A stretch of 60,743 nucleotides of DNA from Bacteriovoracales bacterium (GTDB taxonomy: Bacteria; Bdellovibrionota; Bacteriovoracia; Bacteriovoracales; Bacteriovoracaceae): contig JAOMEV010000013.1 of NCBI GenBank assembly GCA_028346125.1, positions 1 through 60,743 on the forward strand, given 5' to 3'. The notes beneath the pieces are model-generated. The model did not search any database, was not told the DNA's origin, and was given only the letters and a program-made list of their open reading frames with translations. Of this stretch, positions 18,792 through 28,279 are shown piece after piece. Positions within the stretch are counted from its first letter, which is position 1. Each line of letters opens with the position of its first letter. A program made the translations under genes and the position numbers.

Positions 18792-20801
18792 GTGGCGCAT
18801 ATAACTATGATCAAAAAGCCAAAAGTTCTCATTGTTGATGATGATGTGGATGTCCAAAACACAATTGGGGACATACTCCTGCCTGATGATGACGATAGCG
18901 ATGACTTGCAAGACCTAAAATCCTCTCTTTTTGGAAATGAATCTGAAGAGATTAAAGAAGAAGTTGTTTACGACATCTCTTATGCGAGTCAGGGACTAGA
19001 GGCGATTGGTAAAGTCATGGAAGCGAAGGAAAAGGGAGAGCATTTCGCTCTGGCGTTTATGGATGTAAGAATGCCTCCTGGTATTGATGGCATTATGACC
19101 GCACAAAAGCTATGGGAGATTGACCCAGATATTGAAATAGTTCTTTGTAGCGCCTACTCTGACTACACCTGGGACCAGGTTGTTCTTAAGCTAGGAGTCA
19201 CTGACAAACTTATCATCTTAAAAAAACCTTTCGTCCCCGAGGAAATAAATCAACTTGCTCTAAGCCTAACGAAAAAATGGACCATTGTGAATAACCTTGA
19301 AGAAGCAGTAAGAGAAAGAACCATTGAATTAGAAAAGGCCAACCAATCAAAAAATGATTTCTTGGCAAAAATGAGTCATGAAATTAGAACTCCAATGAAT
19401 GCCATTATGGGTTTTGGTGATATACTTCAATCTGCTATAAAAGAAGATAAATACAAAGAATATCTAAGAGCGATAGCTCAAAGTGGAAGATCACTCCTAA
19501 GATTAATCAACGATATTTTAGATATAAGTAAAATCGAGGCCGGTCAAATAGACCTTAAATATGGGCCCATTGCTATTCCAAAGTTTTTTCAAGAATGCAA
19601 AGGTCTCTTTGCAGACCGTTGTGATAAAAAAGGCCTTAAATTCAACCTTGTCATACAGGATAATTTTCCAGGGCCTCTCCTTCTCGATGAACTGAGACTC
19701 CTTCAAATTACGTTAAACATTTTAGGAAATGCTCTCAAATTTACAAATCAAGGGAGTATTACACTTAAGGCCATGTTTCAAAAAGCCAAAATCAGTGGTC
19801 AATTCATCGACTTTTCTTTTTCTATTACTGACACTGGTACGGGGATAGCTCAGTCCTCTATCTATAAAATTTTTGATAAGTTTTTCCAAGTCAAAGAGAG
19901 GGCCACACAAAGCATGGGTGGCACAGGACTTGGTCTCTCCATTACAAAAGACTTAATTGAACTGATGAAAGGTGACATTAGAGTTTTAAGTGAAGAAGGA
20001 AAAGGGACAACTTTTACAGTTACCTTTCCCAACGTGGAAGTAACTGGTAGTGATTTTGAGCTACAAGCAAATGAAATATCCCCAGAATCTTACGTTTTTA
20101 AAAATTCCAAAATTGTTATTATTGAAGACATTGAATACAACGCGACACTCCTTCGCGCCTACCTAGAAGGCTATGACCTCCAACTCTTTTTTGCCAAAGA
20201 TGGAGAAGCTGGACTTGACCTTATAAAAGAACATAAACCAGATCTTATTTTAACTGATATAAAAATGCCCCTGAAAGATGGCATCAACGTTATCAACGAA
20301 TTAAAATCAAACAAAAAGACAAACAATATACCCATTATTATTACAACGGCCATGGCTATGCATGGTGAAATAGAAAAACTTAAAACTGTTTGTAGTAGTT
20401 TCCTTTCTAAACCTATCTCTAAGCTTGATATCATTGAAACTTTGGCCCTTCATCTACCTTCTGAAATTGCTGAAAAAACTTCAGAAGGAAAAAGCGTTCC
20501 TTCCAATAATTGGAAATTGACGGAAAAACAGATTGAAAGGATGCCAGAACTCTGTACAATTCTTAAAGAGGATATATCGAAGAGAATAAAAAAGGCTTCG
20601 AAGACACAGATCATTCAAGACTTTATTGAACTGGCCAGTGAAATTAAATCTCTAGGTGTTGAATATAATAACAAAGACCTTTACGATTTTGCGGAGGTTT
20701 TCTTCGTGAGCGCAAGAAATTTTGATTTGAAAGCAGTTAAGAAATCTATTGGCGAACTACCTGACCAAATCAAAAAAATAGAAAAAATCATCAAAAAATA
20801 A
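18792..20801 (+). CDS. Hybrid sensor histidine kinase (REC-HisKA-HATPase-REC)
   Basis: 669 residues, no membrane segment. Order: N-terminal receiver with a long acidic insertion (about 30-58) and phosphoacceptor Asp91 in FMDVRMPP; HisKA with MSHEIRTP (His196); HATPase with N, G1 (DTGTGI) and G2 (GGTGLGLS) boxes; second receiver with Asp489 in LTDIKMPL; and a C-terminal helical region of about 100 residues like that found after receivers in other hybrid kinases. The track begins at GTG 18792; an in-frame ATG at 18807 is the alternative start, and neither has a convincing ribosome site. It heads a same-strand cluster that ends with another complex kinase. Confidence 0.93.
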   Translation: MAHITMIKKPKVLIVDDDVDVQNTIGDILLPDDDDSDDLQDLKSSLFGNESEEIKEEVVYDISYASQGLEAIGKVMEAKEKGEHFALAFMDVRMPPGIDGIMTAQKLWEIDPDIEIVLCSAYSDYTWDQVVLKLGVTDKLIILKKPFVPEEINQLALSLTKKWTIVNNLEEAVRERTIELEKANQSKNDFLAKMSHEIRTPMNAIMGFGDILQSAIKEDKYKEYLRAIAQSGRSLLRLINDILDISKIEAGQIDLKYGPIAIPKFFQECKGLFADRCDKKGLKFNLVIQDNFPGPLLLDELRLLQITLNILGNALKFTNQGSITLKAMFQKAKISGQFIDFSFSITDTGTGIAQSSIYKIFDKFFQVKERATQSMGGTGLGLSITKDLIELMKGDIRVLSEEGKGTTFTVTFPNVEVTGSDFELQANEISPESYVFKNSKIVIIEDIEYNATLLRAYLEGYDLQLFFAKDGEAGLDLIKEHKPDLILTDIKMPLKDGINVINELKSNKKTNNIPIIITTAMAMHGEIEKLKTVCSSFLSKPISKLDIIETLALHLPSEIAEKTSEGKSVPSNNWKLTEKQIERMPELCTILKEDISKRIKKASKTQIIQDFIELASEIKSLGVEYNNKDLYDFAEVFFVSARNFDLKAVKKSIGELPDQIKKIEKIIKK

Positions 20802-20810
20802 GGGTTTTTA

Positions 20811-21275
20811 ATGAGGTCTTTTCTAAAATACTTTCTTTTAGTATTACTTTCATTTAATAGTTTCTCTAAAAATGATCAAAAAGGTGAACTCAAGCTAACT
20901 ATTAAAAATCTCCAAAATTTAAATAAAGGAAAGCTTCTTGTTCTCCTTTTTAATGAAAAAAACTGGGCCCCAGATAAACCTGAAAAGGCCCTAAAAATTA
21001 ATAAGTTTGATGTTTTTAAAAAAAATATCAAAGTCAAAATTAAAGACATTCCCTACGGTACCTACGCCATTGGCCTTATTCATGATGTCAACAATAATGG
21101 AAAGCTTGATACCCGATGGATACCACCAGGAATGCCCTCAGAAGATGTCGGCGCCTCCAACAACGCAGAAGGAGGTCCTTTTGGTGGACCGCCTTGGGAA
21201 AAGGCCAAAATAATTCTCAACAAAAAGTCAGTCACTCTCAAACCAATAGAAATGGCCCATCTATTTAAGGACTAA
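20811..21275 (+). CDS. Secreted DUF2141 family protein
   Basis: 154 residues with a signal peptide (RSFLKYFLLVLLSFNSFS). The body carries the DUF2141 signature: a GTYAIGLIHDVNNNGKLD segment and a later SNNAEGGPFGGPPWE segment ending in beta strands. The N-N-N-G-K-L-D run resembles a calcium-binding loop. Members are small exported beta proteins of unknown function. It starts nine bases after the hybrid kinase and stops five bases before the phosphatase, so it is in the same operon. Confidence 0.85.
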   Translation: MRSFLKYFLLVLLSFNSFSKNDQKGELKLTIKNLQNLNKGKLLVLLFNEKNWAPDKPEKALKINKFDVFKKNIKVKIKDIPYGTYAIGLIHDVNNNGKLDTRWIPPGMPSEDVGASNNAEGGPFGGPPWEKAKIILNKKSVTLKPIEMAHLFKD

Positions 21276-21280
21276 AAGTT

Positions 21281-21877
21281 TTGAAAAAAGAATTTTTTTT
21301 GTTCAGGCACGGACAAACTCAGTGGAACCTTGAAAAAAGGTGTCAGGGCCACACAGATATCCCTCTTAATGAAACTGGGTTACAAGAAGCAAGAGAGATG
21401 GCAGGTAAATTTTCCGGAATAAAATTAGAAGTCATCTATTCGAGCGACCTTAAAAGGGCCTTTCAAACTGCAGAAATACTCTCTTATGAAAAACGCATTC
21501 CTCTTTTAACTTCTGAAAAATTGAGAGAATTTTCACTTGGAGAGGCCGAAGGTAAAACGAAAGAAGATCTCATCCAAAACTATGGAATTGAGCTATGGGA
21601 AAATTTTCTAAGTATTAACCGTGAAAAAGATGATATCTCTTACCCCAAGGGAGAAAGCAGGAGTGATGTCTACAAAAGGACAATGAAAATTCTCAATACA
21701 ATCTCTGAAGAGACAAAATATACAAAAATTGGCATCGCAACTCACGGTGGAACGCTGAGAAACCTAATTTCCCACCTTTCTGTAGATGAACAAATTACAA
21801 CTCCTAACTGCTCGGTTTTCAAACTTGACTATTTTATCCAAGAAAAACGTTGGGAGTTTCGGGGTCAACAATTTTAA
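21281..21877 (+). CDS. Histidine phosphatase family protein (phosphoglycerate mutase-like)
   Basis: 198 residues from a TTG at 21281. The catalytic motif LFRHGQTQWN gives the phosphorylated His (about residue 9); SSDLKRAFQTAEIL and the late THGGTLR segment with the second His are typical of the cobC/gpmB branch. Without pathway neighbours the substrate (alpha-ribazole phosphate, phosphoglycerate or other) cannot be chosen. It is five bases downstream of the DUF2141 gene. Confidence 0.9.
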   Translation: MKKEFFLFRHGQTQWNLEKRCQGHTDIPLNETGLQEAREMAGKFSGIKLEVIYSSDLKRAFQTAEILSYEKRIPLLTSEKLREFSLGEAEGKTKEDLIQNYGIELWENFLSINREKDDISYPKGESRSDVYKRTMKILNTISEETKYTKIGIATHGGTLRNLISHLSVDEQITTPNCSVFKLDYFIQEKRWEFRGQQF

Positions 21878-21944
21878 TTTTGTAAACTCTTCCCTTAACA
21901 AGCCGATAAGCACCTTAAGATTCAATATAAAATCAGGGTTAATT

Positions 21945-22415
21945 ATGGATCATTTAGACATTCTCCAAAAATCTCAGCTTTTTAAAAACATTAAATCTGA
22001 AGTTCTACAAGAGCTTTCCAGTTATTTTGAAGTCAAAAAAGTTCCGGCCAGAGAAAACATATTTTTTGAGGGTGATAACGGTGATGAACTCTTTATCATT
22101 GCTTTTGGTACTGTAAAGGTTATCAAAAATGATCCTCAAAGTGGCGAAGAAAAAGACCTTGCTATGTTGGCCTCAGGTTCCTATTTTGGAGAAATGGCGC
22201 TTATAGATAGAGAGCATAAAAGGACCGCGACTCTGGAAACATTAGAAGCAACAACTCTTATAGGGTTAAATAAAGAAAGCTTAACAGCACTCTGTAATAG
22301 AAGCCCTGAAATATCCTCAGAAATCTATAAATCTTTGGCCCAAGCTTTAGCGAAAAGGCTTTCTATGACAAATGATTCTTTGGCCCACTATAAAACAATT
22401 GTTGACCATAAATAA
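21945..22415 (+). CDS. Cyclic-nucleotide-binding-domain protein
   Basis: 157 residues starting at ATG 21945, preceded by AGGG; a longer frame exists upstream but overlaps the phosphatase gene and lacks homology. The protein is a single cNMP-binding fold: the RENIFFEGDNGDELFII strand, the FGEMALIDREHKRTATLE phosphate-binding cassette (Arg and Thr present) and a C-terminal helix. There is no DNA-binding helix-turn-helix, so it is a stand-alone sensor or scaffold rather than a Crp regulator. Sitting between kinases, it may link nucleotide second messengers to the phosphorelay; that is inference. A weak A/T-only hairpin (22410-22427) follows the stop. Confidence 0.88.
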   Translation: MDHLDILQKSQLFKNIKSEVLQELSSYFEVKKVPARENIFFEGDNGDELFIIAFGTVKVIKNDPQSGEEKDLAMLASGSYFGEMALIDREHKRTATLETLEATTLIGLNKESLTALCNRSPEISSEIYKSLAQALAKRLSMTNDSLAHYKTIVDHK

Positions 22416-22504
22416 TAAGCATTATTTTAAAAATTAAAAGCTAAACCTTTTACTTAATAAAACCGATTGGTGTTTTAAGAGTTCCTCTAAGTGTAAGGGT
22501 AAAA

Positions 22505-25500
22505 GTGAAAAAGTTTTCATTTTACGGCCAACTCCTAATTTTAATTACAGTCTTGTGGTCCAGCATTTCCCTAGGTGCAATTGACCAAAGCAAGTGCTTT
22601 TCCTGTGATATTAAAGTTAACTCATTAGAAACAACAATACCTTTAAAGGGCAAATGGCTATTTACCAGAAAAGACGACCCCAGTTATAAAAACCCTAAAC
22701 TTGAATTGGACCAGAACTGGGTATTAACTAATGCGCCAGGCTCTTGGAAAAAGGCTTACGGAGATGGAAAGGTTTTCAAGGTAGGTTGGTACAGAGGAAC
22801 TATCAACTTTTCAAAGTCCCTTATTGGGAAGAAGGTCAGACTCCTCTTTGACACTTATATGGGCCGAGCACAAGTTTTCCTTGATGGGAAACTCATTTTC
22901 GAAAGGGGAAAAGTAGATTCAGTCAAACGGTACTTTTCCATTCAAACCACTCCTGTGGAATTTGAAATAACGAAGGAAAAAATGGTTCTTGCAATGAGGG
23001 TAGACACTATACTCATGCAGGGGATCTATCAACTTCCTTTTCAACTTAGACCTTACAAAAAATATGATGCCTGGCTTTCTGGTATTCTCTTTTACATGGG
23101 GAACTTCAGAAGTATTACAGGATTTCTTTTACTTGTATCAGGGCTCTTCTTCTTAAGTGTCTATGTAAAAACAAAAAATGATTTTTATCTTATTCCTGGT
23201 CTCAGTGGAGTCATGGAATTCCCTTTCTTTTTCTTTCCCACTGATTTTATGCAAACCTTTATTCAACCAGAAACAGCTCTTATCGGTCATTACTTTGGAA
23301 TGGCCGGGATGATGTATACTCATTTTAAGTTCGGAGAGATATTTCATAAAAAACTTCATAAAACAGAAAAAGCATGGACAATTCTTTCCATCTTGTTTGC
23401 TTTAGGTTTTGCTTTTTGTATGGTTAGTTTTAATCTAAAGTTCTTCCAAACGATTAGAACCCTTATCTTTCTCATGGCATTTGCAACAAGTGTCATCGTT
23501 TTGGTCATGTCCTATATTGGAACAAAAAATAAGGTAAAAGGGGCGAAAGTCTTTCTTATAGGTGAAGCCTTTCTAGTTTTAACAGTTTTTCATGACCTTT
23601 CAAATGCGTTGGGAATTATTCAATCGACAGGACTAATTTCACTAGGAATAATTATTTCGACATTTTCTATTATGTTGGTGGCCGCCAATAATTACACAGA
23701 TACCTATATACAAAACCAAAAACTTCTTTCGGAACTTAAAGATTATGCTGAGAACCTAGAAGAAAAGGTCAAATTGGCCACTGCACACATTGAGGAAGAA
23801 AAGCAAAAGGTGGCAAACCTCCTTAACAATATGAAACAGGCCATTTTTTCAATTGATAAAAACTTAAATATCATAGCCCCTGTCTCGTCATTTTCTTCAG
23901 AAGTCTTTGAGAACAATATTGTTGGAACTGGAATTTTCGATGTTCTCTATAAAGACATAGATCGCACAAGTGAAGATTACTCTCAGGTTTTTACCGCCAT
24001 GGGAGCTGTCTTTAATAATCCTACTGAACTTCAATATGATCTCATGTGCGATTATTTTCCTCCTAGACTTAAGTATATAGTTAAGAAGGGAAAGAAGGAT
24101 GAAGTTCATGAAGATGAGGAAGAGTACAAAATACTCTCTATTAACTATTCGCCGATGTGGGATGATGATGATGAACTTGAAGCACTAATGCTTGTTATAG
24201 AAGATATTACTGAAAAAGAAAAACTAGCTCACGAACTAGAAGAACAGAAAAAATCGAGCGAGAAAAATATCTCAATAATCAAAGAAATGGCCAAAGCTGA
24301 TTTGGATGATATTAACCACTTCCTAAAAGATGCTCCCAAACTTGTAGAAAACACCATGGGACTCTTAAGGAAAAGAAAGGCCAATTCAAATGAACTTACT
24401 GAAATGTTTAGGAACTTACATACACTTAAGGGTAATTCAAGAATCTTCAATTTTAACTCTATTTCCAGTTTAACCCACTTAGCGGAGTCTGAAGTCACAA
24501 ACCTTCGTGAGAGTAACAAAGATGGAGCCGAAATTAACCCCGAGCTCTATAACCATTTAATGGGTAAACTCTATGATATTAGCGCCGAAATCAGCGAGTA
24601 TGGGGCCTTGGCCAAAAAAGTTTTCCGTATCGAAAACGAATTTGAAAAGAAGCTTATTAATGATATCCAAGACTTCACATCAAAAATCGATATACAGATT
24701 GGTGGTATTATTAATAAGAATGAACTAGACTTCGCTGCTGATAAACCAGAGCATGTCAGAAAAGAGGCCTTTGAACTTGTTAAGGAAAAGGAAATTGACC
24801 CCGCAGCTCTTGAGACACTCAAAAGGTCTACTCACTCACTGAAAGGCTCTCTCCGCTCCATTAAAAAGAACGATGCGACAGATATCGTTCATAAATTCGA
24901 AAACTCATTTCATCTTTTTGAAAATTTAGATGATGCCTCTCTCGAAGTATTTTATAGAGATTTCGTAAATAACTATATTGAAATTAAAGACCTTGTAAAG
25001 TCCATATATATGAACTCTGGTCTTAATAAGCCGGCGTCCCAATCTTTACAAGATTGGAAAGATCTCTTTTTAAGTTTTTATGAGTTTTCCTTAGAAGAAA
25101 AAACAAACAAGAAGATAGATAGAAATGTAAAGAATTCGCTAGATAAAGCTATTCAAAAGCTTGAACTTAAGTTTTTAGATACAGTTCTAACTGAATTTCA
25201 AGAGCTTCCTTCTCAAGACGAAAAAAGAAATCATTATCTTGGAGAAGCTTGGAAATATATTTCATTTGTTTCTAAGATCCACTTCTCAAAAATACCAGAT
25301 GACACCAAAGAAATCATCTGTCCCGTCTTATTAAATTTACCGGACGACCCAGAAAGTGCTAAAGAACTCATTATGAAAGAAAAGGGTAATTTAAAAAATA
25401 TTTTAACAGAAACCCTTTTAAGTATTTGCAAGAAAAATCAAAGCCCAAATTACTTCTTCCAAGTGGCCCAATTTTATCTTCACCTTCAGCCAGATGATAC

Positions 25501-26434
25501 AAAGAAGGGCTTCTTTCTAGACAGAAGTGAAACGATCAATATTAATAAGATCAGTAAAACACTTAAGAAATCTCATGTTGTAACAGACCTTCCCTTTCAA
25601 CTCTCCAAAATGGCCCAAGACGGAGATGGTCTTGCCCTTAGTCTTTCCCAGCTTATAAAAGAAGGCGGAAGTCATAACTACCTCAAGGCCATTGATTTGG
25701 GCCAAGTTGTTAATTCATTTATTTCTGATGGAAAAGACGGAGGAAAGTCAAAAGTTAATGAAATGGATACACTTAATATTATATCAAAGAATTACCATAA
25801 GCTTCAAGAGATGATCTATAACCAAGAAGATCATCAGTCCATTCAAAAGGCCTTTGATAAACTCATTGACATCCCTCTTATCAATTCGCTCTCAAAGTTT
25901 GAATCAATGGTTGTCGAAATATCCGGTAAGCTAAATAAAAAAGTTGATTTTGAAATAATTGGAGAAGATATTACAATGAATAAGGACTCCTATTCAATTC
26001 TCCAAGATGCTTTTGTCCATATTCTTAGAAACTCAATTGACCACGGTATCGAAGACCCAGAAGAACGTAAAAAAGTTGGAAAAAGGTCATCTGGTAAAAT
26101 TGTTATTGAATGTCATGAGTTAGATAATGAAAGAATTGAAATTTCAATTAAAGATGATGGAAATGGAATTAACGTAGACAGAGTTGCGGAAAAAGCTATT
26201 GAAAATGGCATTATCAATCACGACAAAAAAGAGCAAATGCAAGAAGATGAAATCATTAACCTTATCTTCCTTCCAAACTTCAGCCAAAAAAGCTCTGTTG
26301 ATGAGCTTTCAGGCCGTGGTGTAGGAATGGATATTGTAAAGAAAAATATCGAGTCTCTTGGGGGCGACGTGAGGATAAAGTCCAATGCCGGAAAGGGAAC
26401 CGAATTTATCCTCACACAAATTAAGGCCGGTTAG
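22505..26434 (+). CDS. 7TMR-DISM receptor kinase with two Hpt domains and CheA-like ATPase
   Basis: 1309 residues from a GTG at 22505. Order: signal peptide; extracytoplasmic jelly-roll sensor (about 35-190, beginning LKGKWLF and including GSWKKAYGDG and WYRGTINF); seven hydrophobic segments (about 195-400); coiled coil; PAS-like region (430-575); a first Hpt domain with LHTLKG (His639); a second with THSLKG (His777); a helical stretch; and a CheA-type ATPase (N box from His1172, DDGNGIN, GRGVGMD) that ends the protein. CheW-binding and receiver domains are absent. The sensor may bind a carbohydrate-like ligand, as proposed for the family. It resembles the two shorter kinases at 6.7-10.9 kb in its C-terminal half. 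Confidence 0.9.
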   Translation: MKKFSFYGQLLILITVLWSSISLGAIDQSKCFSCDIKVNSLETTIPLKGKWLFTRKDDPSYKNPKLELDQNWVLTNAPGSWKKAYGDGKVFKVGWYRGTINFSKSLIGKKVRLLFDTYMGRAQVFLDGKLIFERGKVDSVKRYFSIQTTPVEFEITKEKMVLAMRVDTILMQGIYQLPFQLRPYKKYDAWLSGILFYMGNFRSITGFLLLVSGLFFLSVYVKTKNDFYLIPGLSGVMEFPFFFFPTDFMQTFIQPETALIGHYFGMAGMMYTHFKFGEIFHKKLHKTEKAWTILSILFALGFAFCMVSFNLKFFQTIRTLIFLMAFATSVIVLVMSYIGTKNKVKGAKVFLIGEAFLVLTVFHDLSNALGIIQSTGLISLGIIISTFSIMLVAANNYTDTYIQNQKLLSELKDYAENLEEKVKLATAHIEEEKQKVANLLNNMKQAIFSIDKNLNIIAPVSSFSSEVFENNIVGTGIFDVLYKDIDRTSEDYSQVFTAMGAVFNNPTELQYDLMCDYFPPRLKYIVKKGKKDEVHEDEEEYKILSINYSPMWDDDDELEALMLVIEDITEKEKLAHELEEQKKSSEKNISIIKEMAKADLDDINHFLKDAPKLVENTMGLLRKRKANSNELTEMFRNLHTLKGNSRIFNFNSISSLTHLAESEVTNLRESNKDGAEINPELYNHLMGKLYDISAEISEYGALAKKVFRIENEFEKKLINDIQDFTSKIDIQIGGIINKNELDFAADKPEHVRKEAFELVKEKEIDPAALETLKRSTHSLKGSLRSIKKNDATDIVHKFENSFHLFENLDDASLEVFYRDFVNNYIEIKDLVKSIYMNSGLNKPASQSLQDWKDLFLSFYEFSLEEKTNKKIDRNVKNSLDKAIQKLELKFLDTVLTEFQELPSQDEKRNHYLGEAWKYISFVSKIHFSKIPDDTKEIICPVLLNLPDDPESAKELIMKEKGNLKNILTETLLSICKKNQSPNYFFQVAQFYLHLQPDDTKKGFFLDRSETININKISKTLKKSHVVTDLPFQLSKMAQDGDGLALSLSQLIKEGGSHNYLKAIDLGQVVNSFISDGKDGGKSKVNEMDTLNIISKNYHKLQEMIYNQEDHQSIQKAFDKLIDIPLINSLSKFESMVVEISGKLNKKVDFEIIGEDITMNKDSYSILQDAFVHILRNSIDHGIEDPEERKKVGKRSSGKIVIECHELDNERIEISIKDDGNGINVDRVAEKAIENGIINHDKKEQMQEDEIINLIFLPNFSQKSSVDELSGRGVGMDIVKKNIESLGGDVRIKSNAGKGTEFILTQIKAG

Positions 26435-26990
26435 CCACAAGCTCAATTTTTAGTTTAACCTGATCATGTATTAATTTATTTCCAAGACCCTTAAAAAACT
26501 TTCCAGAGCGAAACCTGATGTTATAGTGGGTCCTATCAAAAACTAAACTTCCTTTGCCCTTTAGGTTTTTTTCACTAATTTTTATGTCACCTTTAAATTC
26601 GAGTGCCTTCTTTATCCCTTTAATAATAAGATCACCCTTAATATTAAAAGTACTCCCTTCTATTTTTTTTGATTTTTTAATTACAAATTCCGCATAGGGG
26701 TGCTTCTCTACAGAAAAAAAGTCTTCCGACTTTAAGTGATTAACAAGCCTTTGATTCCATGGGCCTGAGGGGTCAAGATCAAGGTCTATGATTGTTTTCA
26801 TATCAACAACAAACTTTCCCCCCATAACTTTCCCATCCTGAACCTTAAGATGACCTTCCTTAAAATTGACGGTTCCTACGTGTCCACCAAAAACTTTCGT
26901 TGCATTCCAGGTTATTTTACTGGCGCCAGTGTCAATATTATAAGAAGCTGCATGAAGAGAAAAACTGATAAAAAGAAAAATAAATTTCAT
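26421..26990 (-). CDS. YceI family periplasmic protein
   Basis: 189 residues with a cleavable signal (KFIFLFISFSLHA). The pattern S-x-x-x-W-x-A-T-K..G-x-H-x-G, the later SEDFFSVEKHPYAEF segment and the final beta strands are the YceI lipocalin-like barrel, which binds polyisoprenoid lipids in crystallised members. The ATG at 26990 has its ribosome site inside a perfect hairpin. The 3' end overlaps the convergent kinase gene by 14 bases. Confidence 0.9.
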   Translation of the reverse strand: MKFIFLFISFSLHAASYNIDTGASKITWNATKVFGGHVGTVNFKEGHLKVQDGKVMGGKFVVDMKTIIDLDLDPSGPWNQRLVNHLKSEDFFSVEKHPYAEFVIKKSKKIEGSTFNIKGDLIIKGIKKALEFKGDIKISEKNLKGKGSLVFDRTHYNIRFRSGKFFKGLGNKLIHDQVKLKIELVANRP

Positions 26991-26996
26991 AAGGAA

Positions 26997-27020
26997 CCCC
27001 TCTAAAAGATTTTAGAGGGG
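26997..27020 (-). promoter_or_regulatory. Perfect hairpin containing the yceI ribosome site
   Basis: CCCCTCTAAA (26997-27006) and TTTAGAGGGG (27011-27020) pair perfectly over 10 bp with a 4-base loop. On the minus strand one arm ends in AGAGGGG, six bases before the ATG of the YceI gene. There is no T-run after the stem on either strand, so a standard terminator for the upstream IMPDH-like gene is less likely than a translation-control hairpin or readthrough attenuator. Confidence 0.55.
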
Positions 27021-27051
27021 CATTATCTCAAATTAGAACATGAAAATAAAC

Positions 27052-28104
27052 TTATTTCACACCATGAGGCCTGGATTCGTAAAGGCCTGCTCCACTCATT
27101 TCAACAAACAAAGCACTTTCTTTCATAGAAGCGATATCCATTGCCCCCATATAAGTCATGCCAGAACGAAGACCTCCGACAAGTTCGTTGATGATATTGT
27201 TAACACTTCCTTTACAAGGTATTTCTGTCGCCTCACCTTCTGCGACCATTCCTTTCGGTAATTCTCCTCTCCATGAGACCTGAGCATCTTTAGAGGCCAT
27301 CCCACGATATCTTTTCTTTCCCGATTTAACTTCGCCTGGAGTCTCCAAAGTTCCCGCAACAAGAGAGCCAACCATAACTGTAGAAGCTCCAGCAGCAAGG
27401 GCCTTAACGATATCACCTGAGTTTTTCAATCCACCATCGGCAATAATGGGAATATTATGTTTAGATGCCTCTTGAACACAAAGGGCAATGGCCGTCAGTT
27501 GCGGAACTCCATGACCTGTAATAATTCTAGTTGTGCACATGGAGCCAGGGCCAATGCCTACTTTAACAGCGTCAGCACCATGCTCAATTAATCTTCGAGT
27601 GGCATCAGGTGTTGCCACATTTCCTGCAATGACATCTATATGAGGATACTTTTTCTTAACGTGATCTAAAATTTCAAGCATCATAACGGAATCGCCATGT
27701 GCAATATCAATGGTGAGAATGTCAACACCAGCATCAACAAGTAAATCTGCTCTTAACTTTCCTTCTTCTTTAACCCCAATCGAAGCAACAACAGGAAAAC
27801 CAGGCTTCAGACCTGCTTTAATCGCCTTAACTTCTTCAACCTGACGTTCAGGAGTCATAAATCTATGAAGAATTCCGGCGCCCCCTAACTTGGCCATGGC
27901 CAGGGCCATTTCCTTTTCCGTGATTGTATCCATATTTGAAGAAACAAGAGGAATATCTATAGAAAAATTCTTTGTTAATCTTGCTTTAAGTGAAGGGTCC
28001 CTTCTTGATGAAATATCTCCGTGACGAGGAACTAAAAGCACATCATTAAAGGTCAGGCCTTTACCACGTTCACCAATATTGTTTGCAGAAAAGAAAACTT
28101 CCAT
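27052..28104 (-). CDS. IMP dehydrogenase/GMP reductase family protein without CBS domains
   Basis: 350 residues, a single TIM barrel. The catalytic Cys190 lies in [12 protein letters not shown], with a [12 protein letters not shown]-terminus and [14 protein letters not shown] near the end. CBS domains, normal in IMP dehydrogenase, are missing, and the length and the AEGEATEIP segment after the flap resemble GMP reductase (GuaC). The IMPDH flap residues Arg-Tyr are not seen in the SWRGELPKG region. I favour GMP reductase activity (GMP to IMP, guanine recycling), but family assignment is firmer than the reaction. A good AAGGAG ribosome site precedes the ATG. Confidence 0.85.
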   Translation of the reverse strand: MEVFFSANNIGERGKGLTFNDVLLVPRHGDISSRRDPSLKARLTKNFSIDIPLVSSNMDTITEKEMALAMAKLGGAGILHRFMTPERQVEEVKAIKAGLKPGFPVVASIGVKEEGKLRADLLVDAGVDILTIDIAHGDSVMMLEILDHVKKKYPHIDVIAGNVATPDATRRLIEHGADAVKVGIGPGSMCTTRIITGHGVPQLTAIALCVQEASKHNIPIIADGGLKNSGDIVKALAAGASTVMVGSLVAGTLETPGEVKSGKKRYRGMASKDAQVSWRGELPKGMVAEGEATEIPCKGSVNNIINELVGGLRSGMTYMGAMDIASMKESALFVEMSGAGLYESRPHGVK

Positions 28105-28162
28105 AAATTGCTCCTTAAAAATGGCCCATTATGGGCACAAGCCTTTCAATCTAATCCCAACG

Positions 28163-28179
28163 CCCTTTTTTGAAAAGGG
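28163..28179 (-). promoter_or_regulatory. Hairpin in the leader of the IMPDH/GMPR gene
   Basis: CCCTTTT (28163-28169) and AAAAGGG (28173-28179) pair with a 3-base loop about 60 bases upstream of the start codon of the minus-strand gene. It could be a small leader structure; nothing resembling a known purine riboswitch core was recognised. Confidence 0.25.
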
Positions 28180-28279
28180 AAAGAATAGAGGATGTACTTT
28201 TTTTACTGGAATAAATGATCAATAAATTTTATTTACTTAAGTTTTGAAGCCTCCTACCCGACAAGTTTGGGAGGTTAAT

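Noticed and set aside
21786..21944. N-terminal extension of the cNMP-binding protein
   Set aside because: It overlaps the phosphatase gene and has no homology; ATG 21945 has a better site.
22410..22427. Hairpin AAATAAT/ATTATTT after the cNMP gene
   Set aside because: Only A-T pairs and a poor T-run; too weak to call a terminator.
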